Shown: one piece after another, positions 34,961 through 49,900 of the stretch
How the letters are laid out: each line of letters starts with the position of its first letter
Numbering within the stretch: the first letter of the stretch is position 1
Assembly (NCBI GenBank): GCA_016946835.1
Contig: JACVTC010000010.1
Coordinates: forward strand, 1,407,501-1,471,500
Origin: Neocallimastix lanati (nom. inval.)
Lineage: Eukaryota; Neocallimastigomycota; Neocallimastigomycetes; Neocallimastigales; Neocallimastigaceae
Length of the DNA: 64,000 nt
Reading direction: 5' to 3'
Notes under the pieces: generated by a model
What the model was told of the DNA's origin: nothing
The model's input: only the letters and a program-made list of their open reading frames with translations
The model's database searches: none
Translations under genes and position numbers: made by a program

Positions 34961-37308
34961 ATGAGATTTTTACAATTTAATTCAAACAAAAGTTTAAACC
35001 TTTTAGTAGCTACATTATGTATTTTTGGTTCAAATATTCAAAATGTAAAAGCAGAAGGTGAATGTTCGACTTTTGAAAAAGCTATGAAAAAACTAGGTCA
35101 GGAAGCATTATTAAAAGAACAGACAGTTCAAGTTTGTTGTGATTACTCTCAAGTTACCTGTGAAAATACTGATGGAAAACTTCATATTACTGAAATGTAA
35201 TTTTCAATTATTGATTTATGTTTATTTATTTATTTATTCATTCATTCATTTATTCATTTTTAAGGAAAAAATATAATAAATATTTTAAAATATCATAAAA
35301 TATCATAAATAATAATAATATGCATAATAACATAGTAAATTTACTTACATTTATTATTTCAATTAACAGAAAATTAGAAAAAATTAATTCCTTCCAAGGT
35401 GAAAGTGAAAATGAAGCAATTGAAGAACTTTCCAATTTACCATTCTTATCTACATTGTAAAATTCAATTAGATGTTTTTACTTTATTTTTTATAATTTAC
35501 TCCATATATCTAAAAATTTAATAATTTATTAAAATATTTTATATTTGCATTGTTCATATAAAATTAGAGAAATAATTAACAGTAATTATGGTAAAATCCC
35601 AGGAAATTTAGATAAATTAACAAATTTAAAAGTTTTGTAAGTAATAAAAGAATATATATATATATGATAAATTTATAAAATATAAAAATAAAAACTTAAC
35701 GAATTAATTAAAATTATTTCAATTCAATATTATTTCAATTCAATTAATAGAAAACTCTCCGGTAATAATTACCATGAAACACTTCCTCCAAAAATTGGAA
35801 ATTTAACTAATTTAGAAGTTTTGTATGTATTTTTTTTATAAAAGTTTTGTAAATATAACAATATATATTATAAATATATCATATATCATTATATTAAAAT
35901 ATTAAATTATAATATTTAAATTAAAATATATATATAGAGATATATCTAAGGGCTTTATGACAGGCAGTATTCCTAAGGAATATTGTAATTTAGTTAATTT
36001 GAGAACTTTGTAAGTTGAGATAAATAAAAAAAGAAAGTTTATAAAAATTAATTTTATATTGTCCTATTAATTTACTAATATAATTATCTGTTGTTGTTGT
36101 CATCATCGTTACTTTAATTTATTTATATATAAATTATTATGTTTTTTTTTTTTTTTTTTTTTTTTTTTTCATTTAAATAAATATATATATCATATATATC
36201 TATATTTTCATTAATTAAACTTTAATATTCATAAATTATATAAATTTTATTAATAACAATATTTATAGAAATCTTAGTGAGCAAAGATTCTCAGGAGTAA
36301 TACCATATTGTTTTAAAGATTTAAAATACCTTGAATCTTTGTAAATAGCATTTTAAAAATTGTTAATATATATATATATATATAAAAAGTTAATTAGAAA
36401 AACTAATCATTCTTATCATTTTATATACTTTTAATTTTTAATCATATAAAATTATTTTATTTGTTAAAAATTTAAAATAAAATAAAAATAAATAATAAAT
36501 AAATAATAAATAATAAATAATAAATAATAAATAAATAAAAATAAAAAGATATTTAAATAAAAATTTAGGTCTTAAAGGTTATGTTCCAAATTTCAGAAGA
36601 ATCAGTGATTGTGATTATAAAAATACTGAATTATGTACATCTGAAAAAGCTATATGTCGTTCAGCCTCAAAAACATGTAATGAAAATGATATAAAAAGTA
36701 CAAATTCAATTAATGGTAATCCAAATCCAGATAGTAACGAAATTGACGATGTAATTGACCCTTATTCATCAAGTCATTATCCAGATAATTATGATGAAAA
36801 TTATTATGATACAAAAAGAAGATATAGAAATGAACCATTTGTATATATATATGGTAGTATGTTATTTAAAGAAATTACATTTTTATTTATAGGTGGAATC
36901 ACTGCATTAGTTCATTTCTCTTCCAAGAAGGAAAAAAAGAATAACAATGAAAAAGAAAATAATAATAATTTAATTAATGATTCAAATGTTACTTTATCCA
37001 TTAACTCAACTGAATCAACCAAAAAAACTAATAATGATGATTCTGATGTTTCGGATGATGATAAAGCAATTTTATTGACTAATTCTAAAAATCAACAATC
37101 TACAACTACAACTACAACTGCAACTGCAACTACGACTACAATATCAGTTAATGGTTCAGTACCAACACAACAACCTGTAGTTACCCCACCAGGAACAACA
37201 GCTTATGTTCCACCAACTATGCCAGGTACTGCTTACGATCCACAAATGCCAGGAACTGCGTATGTTCCACAATCTGTTTCGATTCAACCAAGTGCTCCTC
37301 AAGAATAA
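34961..37308 (+). CDS. LRR gene D: LRR protein with shortened Pro/Tyr-rich tail
   Basis: Seven exons: 34961-35196, 35370-35456, 35568-35636, 35751-35822, 35938-36009, 36269-36340, 36549-37308; 455 residues. Signal peptide NLLVATLCIFGSNIQNVKA, N-cap CCDYSQVTCEN, five single-LRR exons (for example YHETLPPKIGNLTNLEVL), C-cap CDYKNTELCTSEKAIC. The exon 7 acceptor must be the AAAAAG at 36543-36548, because the later TTTAG would give an immediate stop; this adds YLNKNLGLKGY at the junction. The membrane segment is weak (FKEITFLFIGGITALVHF). The tail holds a Thr-rich run and PPTMPGTAYDPQMPGTAY repeats, but stops at SIQPSAPQE without the PPxY end of B and C; a vestige of that end lies 80 bp downstream. 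Confidence 0.82.
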
Positions 37309-37389
37309 TTTTTTTATTCTTCCTAAAAAAAAAAAAAATAATAAAAATAAACTAATTAAAAAGTTATTGTTGGTTCCATCCAATTAATG

Positions 37390-37431
37390 AATGAACAACC
37401 ATCATATTCTGATGGTAACAAGAAAACATAA
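37390..37431 (+). pseudogene. vestige of the PPxY C-terminus of gene D
   Basis: Codons here read NEQPSYSDGNKKT then TAA, corresponding to NERPPSYSA of C and NDQPPPSYSA of B. They follow the gene D stop after an A-rich insertion and are out of frame with it, with stops between. A GT-AG intron that would rescue it was not found. Confidence 0.65.
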
Positions 37432-37473
37432 ATTTAAAAATATAAAAAAAAAAAATGAATATAATAGAAAAAA

Positions 37474-37507
<34 letters not shown>

Positions 37508-37788
37508 TATAATTAAAAAAAAATTAATAATAGAAAATTTATAAGAAAAATTAAATATATTAAATGTATAAATAATAATAGAAATTTTAAAAGAAAAGAA
37601 AAAGAAAAGAAAAAAAAAAGAAAATAAATAAATAAAAAAATTAATAATAATAGATAATTTAAAAGAAAAAAGAAAATAAATAAGTAATAATAATAAAGTT
37701 AATAAATAAATATAAAAATAATAGTAATAATAAAAATTTAAAAATGAAAACAACAAATTATATTTTAATTATATATAATATAGATTAT

Positions 37789-37826
<38 letters not shown>

Positions 37827-38400
37827 TTCTCTTGATAAATATAATAAACTTATTATATCATTATTATAATTGATAATAATTTTAATAATAAATATAAGAA
37901 ATAAAAATATAATTAAAAATTAAAGTTAAAAATAAAAAACGAGACCATAATTTAAACGATGAAAATAATAAAATAAATAAATAGTATAAATAATAAATAA
38001 TTGAATAATTGAATAATAATAAAATAACATATTTATGAGCATTAGATTATTTATCTATTTATTTAAATAATTATTTTTTTTAGTAAGTTATTTATTTAAT
38101 TAGTAATTAATTAATTATTTATTTATTATTCAATTATTTATTTATTTATATTTATTTATATTTATTTATATTTATTTATATTTATTTATATTTATTTATA
38201 ATAATTAATTATTTGTGTATAAACTGTAATAGATAGAAATAAATTAAATTTATAAATTAAAGTTTTCACTTTTCTAATAAAAAAATATGTTTTAATTTTT
38301 TTAATATATTTAAAAAATTAAACAAAATATAACATATATATTTTTTTTGTATTTGAAACTTTTATGAATTAATAAATATAATTAGTTATATTTAAAATAT
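37432..38400. other. low-complexity intergenic DNA
   Basis: (AT)n at 37490-37511 and 37792-37822, units related to the gene C 3' array, and (TTTATTTATA)n at 38145-38202. No gene. Confidence 0.6.
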
Positions 38401-39180
38401 GTTTATTATTCAATTATTTATTATTCATTTATTTATTATTTATTATTTATTATTTTATTATTTATTATTTTATTATTTATTATTTATTATTTATTATTTA
38501 TTATTTATTATTTTATTATTTATTATTTATTATTTATTATTTATTATTTATTATTTATTATTTATTATTTATTATTTATTATTTATTATTTATTATTTAT
38601 TATTTATTATTTATTATTTATTATTTATTATTTATTATTTATTATTTATTATTTATTATTTATTATTTATTAATAAATACTCTTTATTTTTTATTATTTA
38701 TTATTTATTAATAAATACTCTTTTTATTTTTTATTATTTATTATTTATTAATAAATACTCTTTTTATTTTTTATTATTTATTATTTATTAATAAATACTC
38801 TTTTTATTTTTTATTATTTATTATTTATTAATAAATACTCTTTTTATTTTTTATTATTTATTATTTATTAATAAATACTCTTTTTATTTTTTATTATTTA
38901 TTATTTATTAATAAATACTCTTTTTATTTTTTATTATTTATTATTTATTAATAAATACTCTTTTTATTTTTTATTATTTATTATTTATTAATAAATACTC
39001 TTTTTATTTTTTATTATTTATTATTTATTAATAAATACTCTTTTTATTATTTATTATTTATTATTTATTATTTATTATTTATTAATAAATACTCTTTTTA
39101 TTATTTATTATTTATTAATAAATACTCTTTTTATTATTTATTATTTATTATTTATTATTTATTATTCATTATTTAATATA
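38401..39180. repeat. (TTATTATTTA)n and 40-bp minisatellite
   Basis: 38440-38670 is pure (TTATTTA)n. From about 38670 to 39045 there are about nine near-identical 40-bp units carrying AATAAATACTCTTTTTATTT, spaced exactly 40 bp (38711, 38751, 38791 and so on), then two looser units. Same family as 6830-7560, opposite orientation. Confidence 0.95.
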
Positions 39181-39589
39181 TATTATATATTATTTATTTT
39201 TGTGTTATATTGAGATTTAGATATTATAATAATAAAATTTTATTTAGGTAAACCCTTACTTTATAAAAATAATGCAAGGTTCTTTCTTTGTTACAATTAC
39301 ATACAATTATTTATACACATTTTACATAAATTATATAAATGTAGTAAAACCACAATTCTAATATGATTAATTATATTTTAAAATATTATATTAATAAAAT
39401 ATTTTATAAATATATGTAAGAAAATAAATAATTATTAAACTTTATTTTCAACATACCTCCTAAAGTTTGATATTATTCAAAACTTTAAAAGTATGTTATT
39501 TCTAAATTGGTTCATTAATTATCCATTTTAAAAATTTTTTTTTTTTATACTTAAATTTTTTTGAACATTATAAAAGAACATAAAATAAT

Positions 39590-41500
<1,911 letters not shown>

Positions 41501-41647
41501 AGAAATAAAAAAAAAATCATTTCTAAAAATTTTCAATAGATCGTTAGTCAATGAGAATACCCCAATTACTTTTTCCTTTTTTTTTTTAAGGCCAGAAAAA
41601 TAAAAAAAAAAAAAAATTTTTTTTTTTTTTTTCCTTCATTATCCTTC

Positions 41648-41814
41648 TGTTAAAATTATAGTAAATAAGATTAAGCACATTTATTATAAATACATGTAAA
41701 AATTATTATTTTAAAAGTGATTCTTCTTTATTAAATAAAATATTATTATTTATTATTATTAAAATATATAATAATAATTATAAAGAGTTCATTCAGGACT
41801 TCATATTTTTAACA
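41648..41814 (+). repeat. 5' LTR of the copia element
   Basis: TGTTAAAATTATAGTAAAT to ATTTTTAACA, with canonical TG...CA ends. Confidence 0.9.
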
Positions 41815-41973
41815 GATAAAGAGTCTCATAAAAGGGACCATAAATATTATATAATGAATATAATGAAATTGTTAATTTAAATATTTAATATAGTTAAAAA
41901 TTTTATTTCAAATTATTTCATATTAAATAAATAAATATAAATTATATTTTATTAAATTTTTATTAAAAAATTA

Positions 41974-43125
41974 ATGTTTAAGATCATGGGTAAAAATAAA
42001 TCTCATGAAATATCCGAAGTATGCTCTGCTTCTTCCTCTTCTACCCCAACTAAAAGTAATCAAGATGAATTACTTAAAGATAATGAAAAGACTCCTCAGA
42101 AGGAAATTTTATTATCCAATTATAATTATAAAGATTTATTAATTAAATCTGTATTCAATTATAAAGATTTTAAATTAACTAATGAAAATTTTGAAGACTG
42201 GTACATTGAATTAAAACGTCATTTAATCGCTCAGGATTATTACGAATACATTGATAAAAATTTCGTATACGATGAAATGACAAGAAAACAGATTAAATAT
42301 GATAATGCAGTTACAACCATTATCTATGGTAGTTTAGATACTGAATCTAAAAAAAAAAATATCTAAAAGGCTGTAGAACTGCTTATCAAATGATTGAAAG
42401 ATTGAAAAAAAAAAGAAAAAAAAAAAAATTATAAATCAGGAGAATCTTTAATAAATTTATTAAATCAAAAAAATTAAAAATTTAGAAATTAGTAATAATA
42501 ACTATATTTTATATTTAAATAAACTCAAAACTTTATTTGAACAATATGATTTAGAATGATAAATTAAAAAGAAATAAACTTTTAGAAAATGATAAAATAA
42601 TTTATGCATGCGCAAAACTTCGAAAACATTGGATTTAATTTTACTATTACTTATAAATACAAAACATTTGATAAACTTCAACAGGACCTACAAGATATGT
42701 GGAACCATGAAGAGAAAGAATTAATAATTACTTAAACCCCCCAAAATAATAATACCGTTCAAACCAATTTTGAAAATAACAAAATAAATTATATTTCGAA
42801 TAATAAGCGTAGTAATCACAGAAAAAATCTTTTCATAATAAACAAAACAATACAAATAATAATAGTAAAACCACTATATCAAAATACTGTTTATTATGCC
42901 ATTAAGATGGACACCTACTCGAAAATTGTTTTTATAACCTCCATAATAAAAATAGGAATAATAAAAATAAAAATTTAACAAATTCAAAAAATATTAATTT
43001 TAAAAGAAATAATTATCATACAAACAAAATAAATGAATATCTTGATGATTCTGAAAATTTTTCTGACTCTAAAGAAGATGACTATATTAGTTTTTGCAGG
43101 AAACATTTCATTATTAACAAATAAT
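41974..43125 (+). pseudogene. copia gag region
   Basis: Opens with MFKIMGKNKSHEISEVCSAS and contains the copia Gag-type stretch LTNENFEDWYIELKRHLIAQ up to about 42365, then shifts frame repeatedly through A-runs. A CCHC zinc knuckle (C-x2-C-H-x-D-G-H-x4-C) is readable at about 42892-42931 but has a TAA inside. Gag would form the particle. Confidence 0.75.
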
Positions 43126-43159
43126 TTAAAATGCAATAGTCTACCATTAAATAATAATG

Positions 43160-44734
43160 AAACCTCCTGGATTATTGATAAGTGGTACCGGATTAAACCT
43201 TACAAATAATTTTTAAATCAATTAGAAAATATTCAACACTCTAATAATAAAACTATTATTTATCCAAACGGCGATACTGACAATCTTAAATGTTTGGGAA
43301 CTTTTAACGGTAAATTCCAAAATTCAAAATTTAAATTATCAAATGGGCACTACGCACCTAATATTAAAAATAATTTAATTTACTACGCATCACATTTTGA
43401 GATTTAGAAATAAAATTATTATGGAAAATATCAAAAAAAAATAGAGATAGATTAAGAATTATTGATAAAAACAGCAAAATTATTGCTGATATATATGCTA
43501 ATGATGAAAATTTATTTATGTTTAATACAACTCCAAATTTTAATAAAATTAATTCTGATATTAAAAATTTAAATTCCGATATTAATAATAATTAATCTGT
43601 AAATGATATAGATTTTGATTTATGGCATTCACGTCTAGGACATTTTTTTAATAATTATAATAATATTAAAGATTTCGTTTTAAAACATACTTCCATTCAC
43701 AATAAAAAAAAAAAGAATGTCCTGAATGCAAAATTAGCAAACTTAAGAAAAAAACCATTTTCTTCTTCTGAATCTTTTACAACCCAACCTTTAGAATTAG
43801 TCCACACAGACGCAGTTGGTAAATTAGATACTTCATTTCAAGGCTATAACTATTATCTTACTTTTCTTGATGACTACTCACTAAAAAAAATGCTGGATTT
43901 ATCTTTTAAAAAATAAATCTGATGTTTATGACAAATTTATTGAATTTTATAAAATTAATATCTAATTTATATAAATTACCTATCAAAACTTTCAAGTCAG
44001 ATAATGGTACGGAATATATTAATAAAAATGTTATTTTTTTTTTTTAAAAACACTCATGGAATTAGTTTCATTCATTCTATTCCTGGTTATCCTCAACAAA
44101 ATGGACGTACAGAACGATTAAATCAAACATTGAATAATTGTGCAAAAACTCTTCTCAATTCTGCCAAATTGCCTCTGTCATTTTGGGATTCTGCTTTAAA
44201 AAAAAGTGCCGCCTTTTTGTATAACTCTAACCCTCATTCCAGTGTTAATTTCAAAATTCCTAATGAATTATTTTTTAATAAACCCGTTGATACTTCTCAT
44301 TTTAAAGTTTTTGGTTGTAAAGCATTTTTTTTTTTTCTTAATAATCACAAACCTAATAAATTTGAAAATAACTCTAAACAAGGTATATTTCTTGGATATC
44401 CTGAAAAGTCTTCTGGTTACCGTATTTTAGATATCTCTACCAATTTCATTATTACCGCTAGAGATGTTTATTTTATGAAGGATATTCCTGGTACAATTGA
44501 CACTTCATTTTTCTCTTCCAATACTATTGATTCTTTGTTCAGTTATCCTAATTTATCGATTAAGGGGGAAGGATCTAATATTCAATCAATAAATTCTATT
44601 TTAAATAATAATATTAATTATAATACTAATAATGATAATAATAATAATAATTATAATACTATTAATAATAATACTATTACTAATAATAATACTAATTATA
44701 ATAATAATACTACTACTACTACTACTACTACTAC

Positions 44735-44826
<92 letters not shown>

Positions 44827-46378
44827 TTAATAATAATATTAATATTGATGATAAAAATATCAACAATAATAATAATTTTAAAGATATCAATATAAATAGA
44901 AAAAGAAGAATTCAAGATGATAGAGTCCCAGATGATGACTCATATGATGACTCTGATACTCAAACTTTAAGTTCAAGAAAACAAAAATTATCTAAAAATA
45001 TAAAAAAAAAATAAAAAATATAAAGTTTTCAACATTTCAACACTTTGTCCAAGAACATATGATGAAGCTATGAATGGAAAAAATTCTGAAGAATGGGACT
45101 TAGCATTCAAAAAAGAATTAAAAAATATGTATGACAAAAAAGTTATGTCAATAGTTAATTATAACAGTGTACCCAAAAATACAAACATTATTGATACGTT
45201 ATGGGTACTAGTTATTAAAAATGATAATTCAAAAAAGGCAAGAGTTGTTGCTAAAGGCTGCCAACAGACAGAAGGAAAAGATTTTTTTTCCCACCTACAC
45301 TTCTACCGCTCAATCAGAAAGTCTTAGAATATCTATAGCTATTGCTTCAATAAATAAATGTAAATTAAGACAATTAGATATCAAAGCAGCATATTTAAAT
45401 GCTGATCATAATGAAAACAATATATGTAAAAATTTCAAAAGGAGATAAAAACTATAATAAAAATAAAAGTCTGGTTGTTAAAAAAAGGCCTTGTATGGAC
45501 TTCATCAAGAAATTAATTTTACTGTTGACAAATTGAAAAAACAAATACACCATTTCAAAAGATTCAGATACCAATAAAATTATTGGTATAAATATTTATA
45601 AAACAAAAGACGGATATAAAATTAATCAAGAAGATTATATAAATAAAATCATTATGAATAAAACTAAAATAATCAATTATCCTTATAGAAAAATTTCCAA
45701 AAATGAAAGAATAAATGAAAAAACCTGTTGATGTTGGTAAATATAAATCTCTTTTTTGGTTCACTTTTGTATGCTGCTGTAAAATCCAGACCTGATATTG
45801 TTTATGCAGTTAACCAAGCATCAAGAAATTGCGAACATCCAACAACAATAGATGATAAAGCTCTATTAATGATTTTACAATATTTAAAAGTTACAATTCA
45901 CAAATCAATTCATTATAATGGAAAAAATAAATTAGTTGGTTTTCAGATGCTGACTATGCAAATGACGAAGCTACAAGAAGATCAGTTAGTGGTTATATAT
46001 TTTAACTTGGTAATAGTCCTATTTCATAGAAATCTCAAATTCAAAGAAATGTTACTCTTTCCACTGTTGAAGCTGAATTTGTTAGTTTAACTGAATGTGC
46101 TAAATATGGTAAATGGTTAAAAAATTTATTTGAAGAAATTACTAACAAAAATGTATTAATAAAAATTAAAGTAGATAATAAAGCTTGTATAGCAATTGCT
46201 GAAGATGTAAATGCCAAAGGAAGATGTAAACCTATTGATACAAGATGTAAATTTATTCAAGAAAAAAAAAAGAAAAGAACATAAAATTAGAATATGTTTA
46301 GAACTACTGAAATGCTTGCTGATCCATTGACTAAACCAGTTTCTGACATTAATATTAAAAAATTCAATGGTATATAAT
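43160..46378 (+). pseudogene. copia pol region (protease, integrase, RT, RNase H)
   Basis: Protease: SWIID then, after a 1-bp shift, SGTGLNLTN (D-S/T-G site, about 43168-43210). GAG-pre-integrase: DLWHSRLGH (43618) and CPEC (43724). Integrase: LVHTDAVG (43798), FKSDNGTEY (43992) and GRTERLNQTLNN (44105) supply the D,D,E residues; the open part is 44004-45014. An Asn tract of about 50 residues separates it from RT. RT: EWDLAFKKELKNMYDK, KARVVAKGCQQTEGKDF, shift, then LRQLDIKAAYLNA. The block around 45480-45560 where the Y-V-D-D box belongs is missing. RNase H region: GSLLYAAVKSRPDIVYAVNQ, LSTVEAEFVSL and KVDNKACIAIA. At least eight frame breaks. Confidence 0.85.
44586..44880. repeat. in-frame (AAT)n tract coding poly-Asn in the copia pol
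   Basis: Imperfect AAT/ACT units from about 44605, a run of ACT units at 44706-44733, then pure AAT to about 44824, all in the integrase frame. It lies between the integrase and RT domains, so it acts as a linker. Confidence 0.9.
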
Positions 46379-46459
46379 ATATGATAATTAAATAATAAAT
46401 AAAATGTATTTATAAATAATTGATAATAAATTTTTAATAAAGTCATAATGTAGGGGGAA

Positions 46460-46637
46460 TATTAAAATTATAGTAAATAAAATTAAGCACATTATGCTTT
46501 GTTATAAATAAAATTTATATAAATACATGTAAAAATTATTATTTTAAAAGTGATTCTTCTTTATTAAATAAAATATTATTACTAAAATATATAATAATAA
46601 TTATAAATAGTTCATTCAAGACTTCATATTTTTAACA
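46460..46637 (+). repeat. 3' LTR of the copia element
   Basis: Matches the 5' LTR but starts TATT instead of TGTT. It has a short insertion (ATGCTTTGTTATAAATAAAA region), lacks one ATT block and has several substitutions, so the insertion is not young. Confidence 0.9.
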
Positions 46638-46642
46638 CCTTC

Positions 46643-48402
46643 CTATTTATTATTGTACCTATAATCTATAAAATATTGAAATATTTCATTAATTTATTAA
46701 TACATTAATATATTATGACATTCATCAACTAATTTTATTATTCATTTATATCCTGTTATTTAAAAAAAAAATGAACTTAAATTATATATATTAAAAGTAT
46801 TTAACTCTTTACTATCTAGTAGTTCATATTAAAAAATAAAAAAAATAAAAATAAAAAAAAAAAAAAAAAAAAATTATTTTAACATATTTTCAAATTTAAA
46901 TTCTCATTTATCAATATATAAATAATTTTATTTTATTATTTTTTTTTTTTTTATTTTTAAATAATTAATACGAAATTTTAAAAATTATTATTGACAGTTT
47001 TTTTAATAATAAATATAAATATATATTATTAATACATATTAATTCATATTAATTATATATATTAAATTTTGTATATATATTTGATATAACCCTGGTTTGA
47101 GGAAGTAGTGTTGAAATTAATTTATTAATTATTAAAGTATTATTAATTTATTTATTTAATTTTATTATTATGATTACCTATATTTATTCAAGTAAAAATA
47201 ATTATACTTGATTTTTACATTTCTAAAACTATCTAACAACTTTCTCACGCACTTCTCACAAACTCAGATAAATATTTTATTTTTATGTTATTTAGTTTTA
47301 ACTAACTATTTAATTAGTTATTCTTATGTTTAACATAAACTCTTTAATAAGTTTTTATAATAAGTATTATAAATATTAATAATTATTATTTAATAAAAAA
47401 TTTAATACCTATATAAAGATAAATATTAAAATAATTAGAATATAATATTAAAGTATTGATTTATATTTTAAATTTTATTATTACTTCTTATTTTATTAGT
47501 TTTAAGTATAATAAGTATATTGAAATCAAACCACCTTTTAAAATATTATAAAATCATTTGATTTAAATGTGATTTATGACATTAATTTATGTTTGAATAA
47601 TAAAATTTATTTTATATTAATTAAGATTTGAATAATTTCATTTTATATCAAAAGTTTAATATTTATGGTAATTTTAATAATTATTAAAGTCAATCGATCA
47701 TAAATCTTTTGTGTAACAAATGAAAATGTTTTTTTTTTTTTTTTTTTTAAAAAATTACGTATTTCTTTGTAAAATTTCTACTCAAACTTTTAGGTTAAAA
47801 TATAAACATATATATATATATATAAAAAAAAAAAAAAAAAGCAATAAAAACTTTTTTTTTTGAAATAAAAGAATAATATTAATCATGGCTACTATTGCCA
47901 ATGTCTACACCTTTTAACTTTCATAATTAATATATAAAATATTTAAATATTAATAATGTATCATTTTCTTAATCTTATTAATTTTAAAATAATTTGAATA
48001 ATAAAAGTAATAAAAATTGAATTGATAATAGCAATCATTTCTAATAGAAAGACTAAAAACTAGTCTCATGGAAAAAAAAATAAATAAAATAATCAATTTT
48101 CAAAAATAAGAATAAAATAAAATAGTTACTATGATTATTATTATTTAAATTACATGTTAATTTAAAGAACATTAATAATTAATAAATGATTAATATTAAA
48201 AAATAATGATTATTATTTGCTTTTTTTATTGTTGTGTAGTTATGCAGAAATAAAATGTAAATAATTTATTTATTTTATATATAAATAATTATTTTTAAAA
48301 AAGCCTTTATTTTACTATTTAAAAAATAAAATAAAAAAAAAAAAAAAAAAACTTTTCCATAGGATGAAATGTTTAAAATAAAATCTTAAAATTTTACTTT
48401 TA

Positions 48403-48438
<36 letters not shown>

Positions 48439-49044
48439 CCTTTGATTATTATTAATTATTTTTTATGTTAAAAAATTAAAAAATTGATGTTACACAAAAA
48501 ATTCTCTGTATTGTAAGAAAAAAAAAATAAAAAATGAAAATTTAAAAATTTTTTTTTTTTTTTAAAGGGAAGATTTTAATAAGATATAAAAAGATTAAAT
48601 TAAATTAGACTGGAATCAAATTTATAGGAAAAAAAAAAAAAAGTATTGATTACAAATTTTTGGCGTTTAATATTGAAAGTAATTTTTACTTATTTACATG
48701 AATTATTGTTTTTTTTATTATTTTAAAATAATACATCATTCTTTCTTATTAAAAATTTATTTAGATTTTTTTTATTACATTGAATATATTGAATATCACT
48801 AAAGAAAAATGAATAAAAGTACAATAAAAATTACTATTCTCTCATTTTAGTCATAATTCATATTTATTAGATCTTTAATATTCCAGTTTAAATAGTTCAT
48901 TAATCCTATATTTAATAATTAATAAATAATAAATAACGAGAGAGAAAAAAAAAATAATAATAATAATAATAATAATAATTATTCTAGAAATGATATTAAG
49001 TGGTAATAATTAATTTATTATTATTTTTTTATTTTTTAAAAAAA

Positions 49045-49081
<37 letters not shown>

Positions 49082-49177
49082 CTCTTATTTAATTAATTTG
49101 ATTTAATCAAAAAAAAAAATAAATAATAATAATAATAATTATATTATATTATATTAAGTTACAGTATTTGTTTTTAT
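46643..49177. other. AT-rich intergenic DNA
   Basis: No open frame above background; A- and T-runs, (AT)n at 49042-49070, (AAT)n at 48955-48980. No gene recognised. Confidence 0.55.
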
Positions 49178-49340
49178 ATTTTATTTCAATGATACATATA
49201 ATCTTTTAGTTATTATTTCAATGAAACATATAATCTTTTAGTTATTATTTCAATGAAACATATAATCTTTTAGTTATTATTTCAATGAAACTTATAATCT
49301 TTTAGTTATTATTTCAATGAAACTTATAATCTTTTAGTTA
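49178..49340. repeat. 32-bp tandem repeat, five units
   Basis: Units of TTATTTCAATGAAACATATA plus ATCTTTTAGTTA at exact 32-bp spacing, with single changes (GATACA in the first, AAACTT in the last two). Confidence 0.95.
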
Positions 49341-49484
49341 TTTTTGTTAAAATATATAAGGAATCTTTATATGATATATAATAATTTTTAATAAATATTA
49401 ATTAAATATGCAAAAATTATTTATTTTAATTATTAAATATTAACTTCTATAAAATATTTTAGTTTTTTATAAAATATATATTTA

Positions 49485-49900
49485 TTGATTCATTTATTTA
49501 TTTATTTTTTATTTATTTATTTATTTATTATTCAATTATTTATTATTCAATTATTTATTATTCAATTATTTATTATTCAATTATTTATTATTCAATTATT
49601 TATTATTCAATTATTTATTATTCCATTATTTATTATTTATTATTTATTATTTATTATTTATTATTTATTATTTATTATTTATTATTTATTATTTATTATT
49701 TATTATTTATTATTTATTATTTATTATTTATTATTTATTATTTATTATTTATTATTTATTTTTTATTAATAAATACTCTTTTTATTATTATTTATTATTT
49801 ATTATTTATTATTTATTATTTATAATTTATTATTTACTATTTATTATTAATTTATTTATTATTTATTATTCAATTATTTATTATTTATTACACAAAATTA
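49485..49900. repeat. (ATTATTCAATTATTT)n and (TTATTATTTA)n array
   Basis: Seven TTATTATTCAATTATT-type units (49525-49625), pure (TTATTTA)n to 49760, then a single AATAAATACTCTTTTTATTA unit of the 40-bp family. Confidence 0.9.

Larger units (their letters stand above)
41648..46637 (+). mobile_element. Ty1/copia LTR retrotransposon, complete in outline but inactive
   Basis: LTRs of 167 and 178 bp flank gag, protease, integrase, reverse transcriptase and RNase H in the copia order (integrase before RT). The 5-bp direct repeat CCTTC at 41643-41647 and 46638-46642 is the target-site duplication. A polypurine tract AGGGGGAA stands directly before the 3' LTR (46452-46459). No standard TGG-type primer-binding site is seen after the 5' LTR. 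Many frameshifts and stops, plus loss of the RT catalytic box, mean it cannot be autonomous. Confidence 0.93.

Noticed and set aside
37290-37370. Intron joining gene D to its PPxY vestige
   Set aside because: The only possible donors (for example GTGCTC) are poor and no convincing GT-AG pair restores the frame.
38399-38791. 130-codon frame of Leu-Phe-Ile-Ile-Tyr-Tyr repeats (also 49485-49769)
   Set aside because: Artefact of the (TTATTATTTA) array, which has no stop in one frame.
44601-44915. Poly-Ile/Leu open frames on both strands
   Set aside because: Other frames of the AAT tract that encodes poly-Asn in the copia pol frame.
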